This document shows positions 1 through 8,341 of a stretch of 38,020 nt of DNA, piece by piece. How positions within the stretch are numbered: the first letter of the stretch is position 1; the number at the start of each line of letters is the position of its first letter. Origin of the DNA: Synergistaceae bacterium (GTDB taxonomy: Bacteria; Synergistota; Synergistia; Synergistales; Aminobacteriaceae). A program made the position numbers and the translations under genes. A model generated the notes under the pieces. It made no database searches and was not told the DNA's origin. It saw nothing but the letters and a program-made list of their open reading frames with translations. The stretch is taken from the NCBI GenBank assembly GCA_031272145.1, contig JAISUL010000106.1:1-38020 (forward strand). The letters are read 5' to 3'.

Positions 1-706
1 TGGCGAAGCCGACGTCTATCAGCGCCTGACGCATCTCGGCGGTCATGTCTTTATCACCTACCTCCCTAACCAGTCTTGGGTTGGCGGCGTAGAGCACGTA
101 CAGATACGCGCTGAGCGGCACGCCAAGTCCCTTTCTCATACGCCACACCTTCCTGAGGCTCTCGGCGTCTATGCCCTTGTGCAGGGTTTTCAGCCACAGG
201 TTCTCGTCCTCGCTCAGCTTGCCGCACTCCACAAACTGAACCGTCATGGGGAAGTCAGATGCCACATGTATGCCGGGCGACGTCTCCGTCACGGCGGCGC
301 ACATCTCGCCCTCCATCCGGCCAAACAGGCCGCTGGGGTAGGACGTAGCCGTGAACGTAACGGTTATGTCGCGCGATGACACGTGGTTCTGCGAGGCGTA
401 GAGCCAAGCATAGGCGAAGACCTTTTGGCAGTCCTCCACCGATATATAGTCGTCGGGACTTTTGTACTCGACGACGTTGTACGAGCGGAAAATCCGCCCA
501 ATGTTCTTAGCTATCACGCGATCGGCGAGCTTCTTTATGATCAGCACGTCGATCTTCAGCGGCTCAGACGTCAGCTGCTTCTCCTCATCAAATTCCAGTG
601 CGTCTAAATAGCCGACGAACTCGGCTCGTATGGCCTCGACGAATGCCGTGTGCCACTTGATGCGCTCGTCAGACGTGGCATCAGCGACCGATTCAGCTGC
701 GGTCAT
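1..706 (-). CDS. PD-(D/E)XK nuclease-like protein, C-terminus outside window
   Basis: The gene is open from an ATG at 706 to the window edge (235 codons seen), so its C-terminus is missing. I do not recognise a named enzyme. The N-terminal third has a PD-(D/E)XK-type arrangement: Asp53 in KIDVLIIKK, followed by Glu80-Tyr-Lys82 in VVEYKSPDD. This resembles small Rpn/transposase-like nuclease-fold proteins common in anaerobic Firmicutes and Synergistota. The segment after it (EDCQKVFAYAWLYAS) is also typical of that group. Its start overlaps the stop of the upstream ArsA-type ATPase by four bases (ATGA), so the two are probably translationally coupled. The fold call is from motif spacing only. 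The cellular role is unknown. Confidence 0.6.
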   Translation of the reverse strand, partial: MTAAESVADATSDERIKWHTAFVEAIRAEFVGYLDALEFDEEKQLTSEPLKIDVLIIKKLADRVIAKNIGRIFRSYNVVEYKSPDDYISVEDCQKVFAYAWLYASQNHVSSRDITVTFTATSYPSGLFGRMEGEMCAAVTETSPGIHVASDFPMTVQFVECGKLSEDENLWLKTLHKGIDAESLRKVWRMRKGLGVPLSAYLYVLYAANPRLVREVGDKDMTAEMRQALIDVGFA

Positions 707-1671
707 TCGAGCTTCCCCAGTATAGCCGCGATCTCCTCGACCTGCTCCATACCGCGCACGTCCGACCGCAGGAGCGGCAGGCGAACGATATTCTTTCCAC
801 CGAAGCGCCTCTCTATATCAGCCAGATAGCCCTCCTGATCCTTAAGCCTCTCGGCGAAGAACTCGCCCGCGTCCGGCGGAATCACTCGGTTCACGACTAC
901 GCCGCCGACCGTTATGCCGAACTTCTCCAGCATCTCCACCGCGCGCGCCGTCTCCATTATGGGCATCTTCTCGGCGTTGAGCACGAAGAAAAACGCCGAC
1001 ATGTCCCCCGTGAGGTACTCGCGGCTCTTCTCGAACTGCTTCTGCCTGCGCGTCAGTGTGTCGATGACGGGGTCGTCGGTGGCACGCTTCTTCATGTCCT
1101 CCTCAAACTTGCCGACCATGCCGAAAAGCTCCAGAGTCTTCCGGCGCTTCGCTATCAGGCTGTCTATCCAGGCTCCGAGTATCTCCGGCAGGGAGAGCAG
1201 CCTGAGCGTGTGCCCCGTCGGGGCTGTGTCGAACACTATGGAGTCGAACGTCCTGCCGCCTTTTGCTCCGTCTGCGCCCTTCACCATGTCCATGAGCTCG
1301 ACAAACTTGTCGAACGTGGCGGCTTCCTCGGCGCCAGGGGAGGTGTAGGCTATCTCCATCTGGCGCTTGATCTCCTCGACTATGGCTGGGCTGACGATCG
1401 CCAGCATCTTGTCTTGAATCTCGCCGATGTACCGCTTGGACTCCTCCGCCGCGTCGATCTCTATGCCCCAAAGCCGCTCGCGTATCGGCCTGATGGTGTT
1501 GTCGAGGCCAGTTCCCACTATGTCGGAAAGCGAGTGGGCCGGGTCGGTGGACACCAGAAGCGTGTCGAACCCGTCGTCGGCCAGCTTCACGGCGTAAGCG
1601 GCCGAGCACGTCGTCTTGCCCGTGCCGCCCTTGCCGCCGAAAAACGTGAATGACCTTCTAAGTGAAGTCAT
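703..1671 (-). CDS. ArsA/Get3-family ATPase
   Basis: This 322-residue protein is a deviant-Walker ATPase of the ArsA/Get3 (arsenite- or tail-anchored-protein-related) family. The N-terminus has GGKGGTGKTT (residues 12-21), followed by the STDPAHS switch motif. The ArsA signature DTAPTGHTLR lies near the middle. It is a single ATPase unit of about half the length of tandem ArsA. No ArsB/Acr3 transporter, ArsR regulator or arsenate reductase is present nearby, so an arsenic-export role is not supported by context. The gene overlaps the preceding small hydrophobic-protein gene by 14 bp and the following nuclease-like gene by 4 bp, in a unit that starts with ftsH. A membrane-protein targeting or maturation role is possible, but that is inference. 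Confidence 0.9.
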   Translation of the reverse strand: MTSLRRSFTFFGGKGGTGKTTCSAAYAVKLADDGFDTLLVSTDPAHSLSDIVGTGLDNTIRPIRERLWGIEIDAAEESKRYIGEIQDKMLAIVSPAIVEEIKRQMEIAYTSPGAEEAATFDKFVELMDMVKGADGAKGGRTFDSIVFDTAPTGHTLRLLSLPEILGAWIDSLIAKRRKTLELFGMVGKFEEDMKKRATDDPVIDTLTRRQKQFEKSREYLTGDMSAFFFVLNAEKMPIMETARAVEMLEKFGITVGGVVVNRVIPPDAGEFFAERLKDQEGYLADIERRFGGKNIVRLPLLRSDVRGMEQVEEIAAILGKLE

Positions 1672-1972
1672 ATTGCGCCGCCTTCTCCGCAGCCACGGAC
1701 TTGCGGTTCATGATTCGCCTCTGCCACGCGGGCATGTCCTCCGCGATGTATGGCAGAATCTCCAGAGTGTAGTAGGAAATCGGGTTCGGCAGCCCCAAGA
1801 AGTCCCCGAACAGCAGGAGCATCACGTTGTCGTTCATGTCCCACGCCTCCTTGCGTATGGCGAACGTGCGCTTCTCCAGAAACGACGCCACGACGAACAG
1901 CCAGAGCCACTCGCCGACCGAAAAGACCGCCCGCTTGACCTTGTCGAAAATTTCCCGCACCGTCATGGCCAT
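1658..1972 (-). CDS. Small hydrophobic protein between FtsH and ArsA-type ATPase
   Basis: A 104-residue protein, start chosen at ATG 1972 because AAGGCGGTG lies a few bases upstream and the frame opens 13 bp after the ftsH stop. I do not recognise a family. The N-terminus (MAMTVREIFDKVKRAVFSV) is amphipathic and basic. Two hydrophobic stretches follow: WLWLFVVASFL (around residues 22-32) and MLLLFGDFLGLPNPISYY (around 50-67). The C-terminus is charged. It may be a small membrane-associated protein. It overlaps the start of the ArsA/Get3-type ATPase by 14 bp, so the two are probably made together, and the small protein is a good candidate partner or client of that ATPase. Function is otherwise unknown. 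Confidence 0.75.
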   Translation of the reverse strand: MAMTVREIFDKVKRAVFSVGEWLWLFVVASFLEKRTFAIRKEAWDMNDNVMLLLFGDFLGLPNPISYYTLEILPYIAEDMPAWQRRIMNRKSVAAEKAAQYDFT

Positions 1973-1985
1973 GAAAAACACCGCC

Positions 1986-3902
1986 TTACGCCGTGAAGTC
2001 CGCGGCCTCGCCCTTGGAGAGGTCGACCCCAGCCGCAGCGGGTTCGGCCTTCGCGGTTCCATCGATAGGGGGAAGGGTCTCGCCGCGCAGCAGGGCGTCG
2101 AACTCGTCCCCGTCCAGAACCTCGCGCTCGATCAGCACAGCCGTTACGCGCTCGATCACGTCGCGGTTCTCCCCCAGAATCTCCTTCGCCTTCGCGTAGC
2201 AGGAGTCTATTATCGCCCTGATCTCCTGGTCTATGGCGCAGGCGACCTCCTCGCTGTAGTTGCGGTCTTCAACTATGTCGCGGCCTAGGAATATCTCCTC
2301 TTCCTTGTGCCCAAGCCTCACGAGGCCGAGCCTGTCGCTCATGCCGAGCTCCATGACCATCTGGCGCGCGGTCTTCGTCGCCCGCTCGAGGTCGTTCGCT
2401 GCGCCGCTCGTCACATCGCCGAAGACGATCTCCTCCGCCGCACGCCCGCTGAGCAGGATGGATATTTTGTTCAGCATCTCCGAGCGCGAGACAAGGAAGC
2501 GGTCCTCGTCCGGCAGCTGCAGGGTGTAGCCAAGGGCGGCGTGCCCTCTCGGAACTATGGAGATTTTGTGAATGGGGTCGCAGTCCGGCAGCTTCTTGGC
2601 CACCAAGGCGTGCCCTACCTCGTGGTGGGCTATGATGTTTCTCTCCCTGTCGCTGATGAGGCGGCTCCGCCGCTCTGGGCCCGCCATGACCCGCTCTATG
2701 CCCTCCTCCATCTCGTCCATGCCGATGTTCTCCTTGTCGCGCCGCGCGGCCAGAAGCGCCGCCTCGTTTATCAGGTTTTCCAGGTCAGCCCCGACGAGGC
2801 CGGGCGTGCGGCGCGCCAGCACGCCAAGGTCGACGTCTGACGCCATCTTCTTCCCCTTCACGTGAACCTGAAGTATGGCCTCGCGCCCCTTGACGTCCGG
2901 ACGGTCTACGACTATGTGCCGGTCGAAGCGGCCCGGCCTGAGAAGCGCAGGGTCGAGTATGTCCGGCCTGTTCGTGGCAGCTATAAGAATGGTAGATGTG
3001 GAGGAGTCGAAGCCGTCGAGCTCAACCAAAATCTGGTTCAGGGTCTGTTCGCGCTCGTCGTGGCCTCCACCGAGGCCCGCGCCCCTGTGCCTGCCCACCG
3101 CGTCGATCTCGTCCATGAAGACGAGGCACGGCTGGTGCTTCCGCGCCTGCTCGAACAGGTCGCGCACGCGGGCAGCCCCGACTCCGACGAACATCTCCAC
3201 GAAGTCCGAGCCGCTCACGCTGAAAAACGGCACCTCGGCCTCGCCCGCAGCGGCGCGCGCGAGGAGGGTCTTCCCAGTGCCGGGCGGCCCAAGCATCAAG
3301 ACGCCCTTGGGCACCCTGGCGCCGAGCCTCGAAAACTTGCTTGGGTCTTTGAGGAAGTGTATGACCTCCTGGAGCTCCTCCTTGGCCTCCTCGCAGCCAG
3401 CCACGTCCGCGAACGTGACCTTCCCGCGGTTGTCCATGAACATTTTCGCCTTGCTCCGAGCGAAGGACATCACCTTTCCGCCGCCGCCCTGCATGTTGTA
3501 GATGAAGAAGACCCACACGCCGATCAGCAGCAGCGTCGGGAAGAGAGACGAGACGATCGTCACCCACCATGAAGTTTTGAGCGGCGGCTCTATGGTGACG
3601 ATGGCTCCCTTCCTGGCGGCCTCCGAGGCTATGACCTCGGCGTCCACGCCGTAGGACAGGAACTTGTCCCCGTTTCTAAGCTCGCCCCTCAGGACGACGG
3701 AGCTGGACTCGCCAGGTGTCGTGTTGTTCCTTATCTGAAGGACGCTGACGCGCCCTTCCTCCAACTCGGACAAAAACTTGCTGTAGCTCAGCTCGATATA
3801 CGTCTGAGGTGCCTGCGTCGGCGTCAGAAACATGTTAACCATGCTGACGACCAGCACGATTAGGATCAGGTACAACCCCAGATTTTTCGCAATCTTGCCC
3901 AA
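1986..3902 (-). CDS. ftsH: ATP-dependent zinc metalloprotease FtsH
   Basis: A 638-residue membrane-bound AAA+ zinc protease that degrades misfolded and regulatory membrane and cytosolic proteins. TM1 lies at residues 8-26, a small periplasmic domain follows, and TM2 is near 112-136 and ends in a Gly-rich NMQGGGG linker. The AAA module has Walker A GPPGTGKT (205-212), Walker B VFMDEID and the second region of homology [20 protein letters not shown]. The zinc site is HEVGH at 427-431. The length is typical of the family. In Gram-negatives FtsH controls LpxC turnover, and lpxC is also present in this window at 33882-34730. It heads a four-gene unit with the small hydrophobic protein, the ArsA-type ATPase and the nuclease-like protein. 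Confidence 0.98.
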   Translation of the reverse strand: MGKIAKNLGLYLILIVLVVSMVNMFLTPTQAPQTYIELSYSKFLSELEEGRVSVLQIRNNTTPGESSSVVLRGELRNGDKFLSYGVDAEVIASEAARKGAIVTIEPPLKTSWWVTIVSSLFPTLLLIGVWVFFIYNMQGGGGKVMSFARSKAKMFMDNRGKVTFADVAGCEEAKEELQEVIHFLKDPSKFSRLGARVPKGVLMLGPPGTGKTLLARAAAGEAEVPFFSVSGSDFVEMFVGVGAARVRDLFEQARKHQPCLVFMDEIDAVGRHRGAGLGGGHDEREQTLNQILVELDGFDSSTSTILIAATNRPDILDPALLRPGRFDRHIVVDRPDVKGREAILQVHVKGKKMASDVDLGVLARRTPGLVGADLENLINEAALLAARRDKENIGMDEMEEGIERVMAGPERRSRLISDRERNIIAHHEVGHALVAKKLPDCDPIHKISIVPRGHAALGYTLQLPDEDRFLVSRSEMLNKISILLSGRAAEEIVFGDVTSGAANDLERATKTARQMVMELGMSDRLGLVRLGHKEEEIFLGRDIVEDRNYSEEVACAIDQEIRAIIDSCYAKAKEILGENRDVIERVTAVLIEREVLDGDEFDALLRGETLPPIDGTAKAEPAAAGVDLSKGEAADFTA

Positions 3903-3936
3903 AAAATCCCCGCCTCTCAGAGTGTAACAACATCAG

Positions 3937-3952
3937 CTTGGAGATTCTAGCA
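3937..3952 (-). promoter_or_regulatory. Candidate extended -10 promoter of ftsH
   Basis: On the minus strand TGCTAGAAT (TAGAAT at 3944-3949, preceded by TG-N) lies about 42 bp upstream of the ftsH start, in the 77-bp gap after the M20 amidohydrolase. No good -35 box is visible. An extended -10 promoter is plausible but only by motif. Confidence 0.35.
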
Positions 3953-3979
3953 CAAAAGGAACGCTTGAGGTGGCGCGGC

Positions 3980-5185
3980 CTACGCGAGATATTCCCATGC
4001 GAAGGCAGCGTGAAGGGCCGTTCCGAGGTAGAGGACGCTCTCGTCCAGGTCGAACTTAGCGGAGTGGTGCGGGAAGGACGCGTCCGTGCCGACGCCCAGA
4101 AAGGCAAAGGACGCGGGAACCTTCCGGCCGTAGTAGCAGAAGTCCTCCGACCCCATCACGAGCTCTGACTCCTTGACTCTGCCGGCGCCGAGCACCTTCT
4201 CCGCGACGGATACGGTGAGGTCGGTGAGGGCGGCGTCGTTGACGGTCGCGGGGAGTACGCGGGTGTAATCGAGGTGCCCCCTGCACCGAGCGGCCTCGCA
4301 GATTTTCTTGACGATGCGGTTCATCGCTGCCTCGATGTGGTCCTGAACCTCGCGGCGGAACGTGCGCACCGCGCCGTTCATCTCGACCCGCTCCGGTATG
4401 ATGTTGAAGACGTAGGACGAGGAGCGCATGCCGCCGATGCTGAGCACCGCCGCGTCCCTCGGCGACACCTCGCGGGCGACGATGGTCTGGAGCGCGCCGA
4501 CGACCTCCGCCGCCGCCGTGATCGGGTCAAAGGTCTTGTCAGGCGTCGAGGCGTGCCCTCCCTTGCCCTCGATCACGAGCTCCCACCTGTCCGACGCGGC
4601 CATGAACGGCCCCTTGCGGTAGACCAGCGTGCCGGTCGGCACGTCGGCCATGACGTGGAGGCCGAACACAGCGTCGACCGGGGGCCGACCGTCGGCTCCG
4701 TCGAGAGCCCCGCCCTCAATGAGAGCGCTAGCGCCGGACTTGGCGCCTGACTCCTCGGCTGGCTGGAACAGGAGCCTCACCGTGCCGCTCATCTCGCCCT
4801 TCAGCTTCGAGATGACCTTCGCAGCCGAGAGCAGTATCGCCGTGTGGGCGTCGTGTCCGCAGGCGTGCATCGTCCCGGGCCTTCTGGACTTGTAGGGGAC
4901 GTCGTTCTCCTCGTCCAGGGGAAGCGCGTCAATGTCGGCACGCAGCGCCACGCAGCGTCCCTGTCTTCCGCACTTGATGTCCGCAACTACGCCGCTCTCC
5001 GTGCCGCCGAAGCCGACCCTGACGTTCTCGCACCCAAGCGCGTGAAGCTCCTCCGCTATCGCCCTCGTGGTCTGAACCTCTTCCCACGAAACCTCTGGGT
5101 TCATGTGGAACCTGCGGCGCCTTTCGACGACCTCGGAGTCGAGCTCCTTCGCCATGCCCTTGATCTTTTCGATCATGTTTTCCAT
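3980..5185 (-). CDS. M20 family amidohydrolase (amino-acid N-acyl hydrolase type)
   Basis: A 401-residue M20D-type metallopeptidase, the class that includes N-acyl-L-amino acid, hippurate and IAA-amino acid hydrolases. Seen motifs are the metal-binding MHACGHDAH, the catalytic QPAEESG, the dimerisation-domain GKGGHAS, and the C-terminal GSEDFCYY and HHS motifs. No signal peptide is present, so it should be cytosolic. An upstream in-frame start at 5215 is possible, but the ATG at 5185 has GGAGG nine bases upstream and gives the usual N-terminus. It follows the LytM-like gene by 26 bp in the AzlC-AzlD unit. An amino-acid scavenging role fits the peptide-fermenting lifestyle suggested by the neighbours; the exact substrate cannot be read from sequence. 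Confidence 0.93.
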   Translation of the reverse strand: MENMIEKIKGMAKELDSEVVERRRRFHMNPEVSWEEVQTTRAIAEELHALGCENVRVGFGGTESGVVADIKCGRQGRCVALRADIDALPLDEENDVPYKSRRPGTMHACGHDAHTAILLSAAKVISKLKGEMSGTVRLLFQPAEESGAKSGASALIEGGALDGADGRPPVDAVFGLHVMADVPTGTLVYRKGPFMAASDRWELVIEGKGGHASTPDKTFDPITAAAEVVGALQTIVAREVSPRDAAVLSIGGMRSSSYVFNIIPERVEMNGAVRTFRREVQDHIEAAMNRIVKKICEAARCRGHLDYTRVLPATVNDAALTDLTVSVAEKVLGAGRVKESELVMGSEDFCYYGRKVPASFAFLGVGTDASFPHHSAKFDLDESVLYLGTALHAAFAWEYLA

Positions 5186-5211
5186 AAAAACGTGCCTCCA
5201 TTCGTAAAGCG

Positions 5212-6312
5212 TCAATACTTTTTCATGCGGCTAAGCGGGTTCACGGTCAGGCCGCCCACGCGCACCTCGAAGTGGAAGGTTACGCCGGAACTGTCCGCCA
5301 GCCTGGCGTTGCCGATGACCGTGCCAGCCTTCACCGATTCCTTGCTTTTAACGCTGGCTGTCCCAAGGTTGGCGTACACCGTGGACAAGCCATCGCCGTG
5401 GTCTATTATGACCATTACTCCCATGCCAGGCACGCTGCCGACGAACGTCACCCGGCCCGGCCCTGCTGCGCAAATCGGCGCGCCAGCCGCGGCGCGTATG
5501 TCTATGCCGCTGTTGAACGTGCGCGTCTTCAGCACCGGGTCATCCCTTAGGCCGTAGTAAGACGCCACCGGCCCCTTCAGCGGCCAGTCGAGCTTTTCTG
5601 CCTCGTCCTCGTCCACCGCGTTCCCTGGCGTGGCGAAAACGCCGCTGTTCACATCAAGCCTCATGCCGTCCGTGGTTTGGCCCATACCTATGCTCGGCCC
5701 TGGGTTAACGAACCCCTTGGGGGCGGCTAATCCCTCCGCAGCTGGCGCGGTGGGGGCGGCATTTGCCTGTTCGGCGGCGGCGATCGTTCTGTTGAGGGCG
5801 TTTATCGAGATGCGGTACCGTCTCATCTGCGACGAGAGGGCGTCGTTCGCCACGACCAATCTGTGTTCGCTGACGGCGAGCGCGGCCTTGGCGCGATCCA
5901 GCCTCTCCATCCGCGCCGCCAAGCTGTTCAGCAGAGTCTGGTTGCGCCGCGAGAACCTGCTGAGCATATTTGCGGAGTTCATAGCGTCGTGCGCTGTTTT
6001 AGACGAGAAGAGCACGTTCATCTCCTCCTGAGTGCCGTACTTGTACATGTCGATAAGGCATACGCGAAGGCTGGCCATTAGCCTGTCCCGCTCGACGGTC
6101 AGGGCCTTTATCTCGGCGTTCAGCGAGTCGGCGTTCTTTTTTAGCCTGTCGATGCGCCCTTGCAGGAGGTCGGCCTCTCGCCTGGCGTTGGCTGCGTCGC
6201 GCCTGAGGGCGGCCAGACGGCTGGCAGTATCATCTGCGCTCTCTGCCTGTGCCGCAAAAAGCGCCATAACTAGGAGGAATAAAGCGGCTCTCAGAGCGAG
6301 CTTAACGTTCAT
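5212..6312 (-). CDS. EnvC-like murein hydrolase activator, degenerate LytM (M23) domain
   Basis: A 366-residue exported protein. A signal peptide (LALRAALFLLVMALFAAQAES) leads into a long coiled coil at about residues 28-190, then a linker and a C-terminal LytM/M23 domain from about 240. The zinc ligands of active M23 peptidases are partly missing. The HxxxD position reads NSGID and the usual YAHL reads YANL, while the FHFE histidine remains. This is the pattern of EnvC/NlpD-type activators of cell-wall amidases rather than of an active endopeptidase. The linker holds one copy of the short palindromic repeat (PKGFVNPG). The start overlaps the methyltransferase stop (ATGA). Activator function is inferred from domain order and degenerate ligands. 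Confidence 0.88.
   Translation of the reverse strand: MNVKLALRAALFLLVMALFAAQAESADDTASRLAALRRDAANARREADLLQGRIDRLKKNADSLNAEIKALTVERDRLMASLRVCLIDMYKYGTQEEMNVLFSSKTAHDAMNSANMLSRFSRRNQTLLNSLAARMERLDRAKAALAVSEHRLVVANDALSSQMRRYRISINALNRTIAAAEQANAAPTAPAAEGLAAPKGFVNPGPSIGMGQTTDGMRLDVNSGVFATPGNAVDEDEAEKLDWPLKGPVASYYGLRDDPVLKTRTFNSGIDIRAAAGAPICAAGPGRVTFVGSVPGMGVMVIIDHGDGLSTVYANLGTASVKSKESVKAGTVIGNARLADSSGVTFHFEVRVGGLTVNPLSRMKKY
5698..5726. repeat. GGGGT-N6-ACCCC palindromic mini-repeat, copy in LytM gene linker
   Basis: One unit (GGGTTAACGAACCCC followed by TTGGGG) lies in the low-complexity linker of the LytM gene, where it is read as PKGFVNPG. It matches the repeat family found in the helicase gene and elsewhere in the window. 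Confidence 0.75.
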
Positions 6313-8012
6313 AGCGGCAGCCTCTTCTGCGCGTCCTTGCCCTTGTCGGGTCGCGCAGACTTTACCACGTCCGGCGAGTACGGCATGTGCAGCCGCCCAC
6401 CGTCCAGAATCTCCTGAGTAGTCACTATCAGTATTCTATCCGTCTTTTGCCCTGTCATGGTGTTCTCGTACCTCCCGGCCGCTGCCGCAGCCTGCCGCAT
6501 TGCCGGCGTAGGCTCGGCCAAGGTTATGAAGACCCCGAAGGCAGCACCGCGCGACTCGACCAAGCCAAGCAGGTCCCGCACCATGCCCGGGTTCACCGCG
6601 CCGGACTTCACAGAGAAGAGTATCTCCTTATCCGATCCGTCAGCCTCCCGAATGAACGCTACTCCGTCCAATCCCCCGTCCGCGCCCTTCTTCTCGTTGA
6701 TCATAGCCTTGTTGTCCGAGTAAGTCAGCACTGCCCACTTCTCGAACTCCTTGCGCGTGCGGTCGTCCTTCTTGTGGGCTAGAGCGGCGGCGCTCTCCAA
6801 GTCCCTGGGTATGCCGAAGAGCTCTACCTTATCCATGACGTCCTCGCCATAGGAGTCCTGAAGGCGCTTGATTATAAGGGATATGCTCTGGTAGGTGATG
6901 TCGACGCCTATCCACTTGCGGTTCAGGCGCTCCGCGACGGCGACGGTTGTGCCACAGCCGCAGTAGGCGTCGAGCACCGTGTCGCCCTCGTCGCTGGAGG
7001 CGCGGATGATGCGCTCAAGCAGGGCCTCGGGCTTCTGGGTCGGGTAGCCGAGCTTTTCTTTCGCCTGCGCGGAAAGAGGGTTGATGTCGGTGATTATATC
7101 TTGAGCCGGGCTTCCTTTAGTTTCGTCGTAGTATCTTTTGAAAGTCGGCATTGCACCCTTTGACGGCCAATAGATAAAACCGGCCTTGTCCAGCACGTCG
7201 AGCTTTTCGCACGTGCTCATATCGTCATACCCGTCGGGGCACTCGAACCACCTCGGCAGCGCCTCGGCAGACGGCAATGCCCAGTGCCGCCCTTTCTCTG
7301 TCGGGTCGATGCCTTTCCATGGCAGGCCTGAAGAGCCGCTCCTTCTCCCCTGGCCTGTCAGATCGCCACTTGCATAAAAACCGCGCTCATCCTCGTGGCG
7401 ATAAAATTTTTTGACGTATCCCTTGTTGTAATCTTGCGGGACTCTATTCCACGTGTGCCGGTCTGACTTTGAGTAAAAGAAGATCACGTCGTGTATCGGC
7501 CCCCACCGCTTCGCCCTGTTATGCGAAGATGTACGTTTCCATACTATCTCGTTCAGGAACTCCCCGCCGCCGGGCAGGAACACGCCGTCAAGCATCAGCT
7601 TGAGGTAATGGCTCGCGGTCGGATCACAGTGAAGGTAGAAACTCCCCGTCGGCTTCAGGGCGCGGCGGATCTCCGTCACGCGCCGAGTGAGGCTTACGAT
7701 GTAGGCCAGCATGCTGCCCTTGCCCAGCACAGACTCAAGTCCGCGGATCAGGCGCACGGTTTGAGGCGTGTAGATCGTCGAGCCGGTCTCCTTGATCTCA
7801 ACTAATCCGTCGTTGGCTGCGTCGTTCCACGTCCAGGTGTCCATAAACGCCTGAGCCTGCGCAAAATCCTCCTGGCCGACGTTGTTGTATATCTGGTTGT
7901 AGTTACGCGACGAGTTGAACGGCGGGTCGATGTAGCATAGGTCTATTGACTCGTCCGGGACGTATTTTCTTAGTACCTCAAGGCTGTCGCCGTAGAATAT
8001 CTTGTTCTTCAT
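6309..8012 (-). CDS. DNA methyltransferase fused to Mrr-like restriction nuclease domain
   Basis: A 567-residue amino-methyltransferase of the beta class: motif IV DPPFNS (residues 29-34) precedes motif I VLDAYCGCGT (347-356), as in Type III Mod proteins. The N-terminal KNKIFYGDSLEVL and the DEGDTVLDAYCGCGTTVAVAE region are typical of N6-adenine or N4-cytosine enzymes. From about residue 420 a separate domain follows with GADGGLDG (Asp449) and FSVKSG (Lys469), the D...(x)xK arrangement of Mrr-cat PD-(D/E)XK endonucleases. This suggests that modification and cleavage are combined in one chain. The start at 8012 overlaps the AzlD stop (ATGA). An upstream in-frame start would merely read through azlD in another frame. 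No separate restriction or specificity subunit is nearby. Recognition sequence is unknown. Confidence 0.9.
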   Translation of the reverse strand: MKNKIFYGDSLEVLRKYVPDESIDLCYIDPPFNSSRNYNQIYNNVGQEDFAQAQAFMDTWTWNDAANDGLVEIKETGSTIYTPQTVRLIRGLESVLGKGSMLAYIVSLTRRVTEIRRALKPTGSFYLHCDPTASHYLKLMLDGVFLPGGGEFLNEIVWKRTSSHNRAKRWGPIHDVIFFYSKSDRHTWNRVPQDYNKGYVKKFYRHEDERGFYASGDLTGQGRRSGSSGLPWKGIDPTEKGRHWALPSAEALPRWFECPDGYDDMSTCEKLDVLDKAGFIYWPSKGAMPTFKRYYDETKGSPAQDIITDINPLSAQAKEKLGYPTQKPEALLERIIRASSDEGDTVLDAYCGCGTTVAVAERLNRKWIGVDITYQSISLIIKRLQDSYGEDVMDKVELFGIPRDLESAAALAHKKDDRTRKEFEKWAVLTYSDNKAMINEKKGADGGLDGVAFIREADGSDKEILFSVKSGAVNPGMVRDLLGLVESRGAAFGVFITLAEPTPAMRQAAAAAGRYENTMTGQKTDRILIVTTQEILDGGRLHMPYSPDVVKSARPDKGKDAQKRLPL

Positions 8013-8341
8013 AGCGCCAGCCTCAGCAGCGCTGACGCCGCTATGCCCGTCGCTACCGCTCCGAAAAGGCTTTTGGTCTTCCACGCCACCCAAAACGTTG
8101 GAACCGCCGCTAGGATGTTGAGGTTGAATAGCGAAAAGGCCGGACCCTCCAGCGTGTCGCGAACCAGCAGGAGCTCGGGCGCCAAAAGCGCCGCCATTAT
8201 CGCCGGGGCAACAAGCGACAGCCAGCGCTCAATGCCGCGCGGCATCCTCCGGCCAGGCAGCAGAAGAAGCGGAATAACCCGCGGCAGCAGCGTGGCCAAG
8301 GTCATGCCGATTATAACTACCCACGTTTTACTCACGCTCAC
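8009..8341 (-). CDS. azlD: Branched-chain amino acid transport protein AzlD
   Basis: A 110-residue polytopic membrane protein of the AzlD family, the small partner of AzlC in branched-chain amino acid export. Four hydrophobic helices are visible: VVIIGMTLATLLPRVIPLLLL, LVAPAIMAALLAPELLLV, LNILAAVPTFWVAW and the C-terminal FGAVATGIAASALLRLAL. The chosen start is GTG 8341, which overlaps the azlC stop (GTGA); a second GTG at 8335 is equally possible, because AAAGGGG lies upstream of both. The gene is directly coupled to azlC upstream and to the methyltransferase downstream. Confidence 0.9.
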   Translation of the reverse strand: MSVSKTWVVIIGMTLATLLPRVIPLLLLPGRRMPRGIERWLSLVAPAIMAALLAPELLLVRDTLEGPAFSLFNLNILAAVPTFWVAWKTKSLFGAVATGIAASALLRLAL

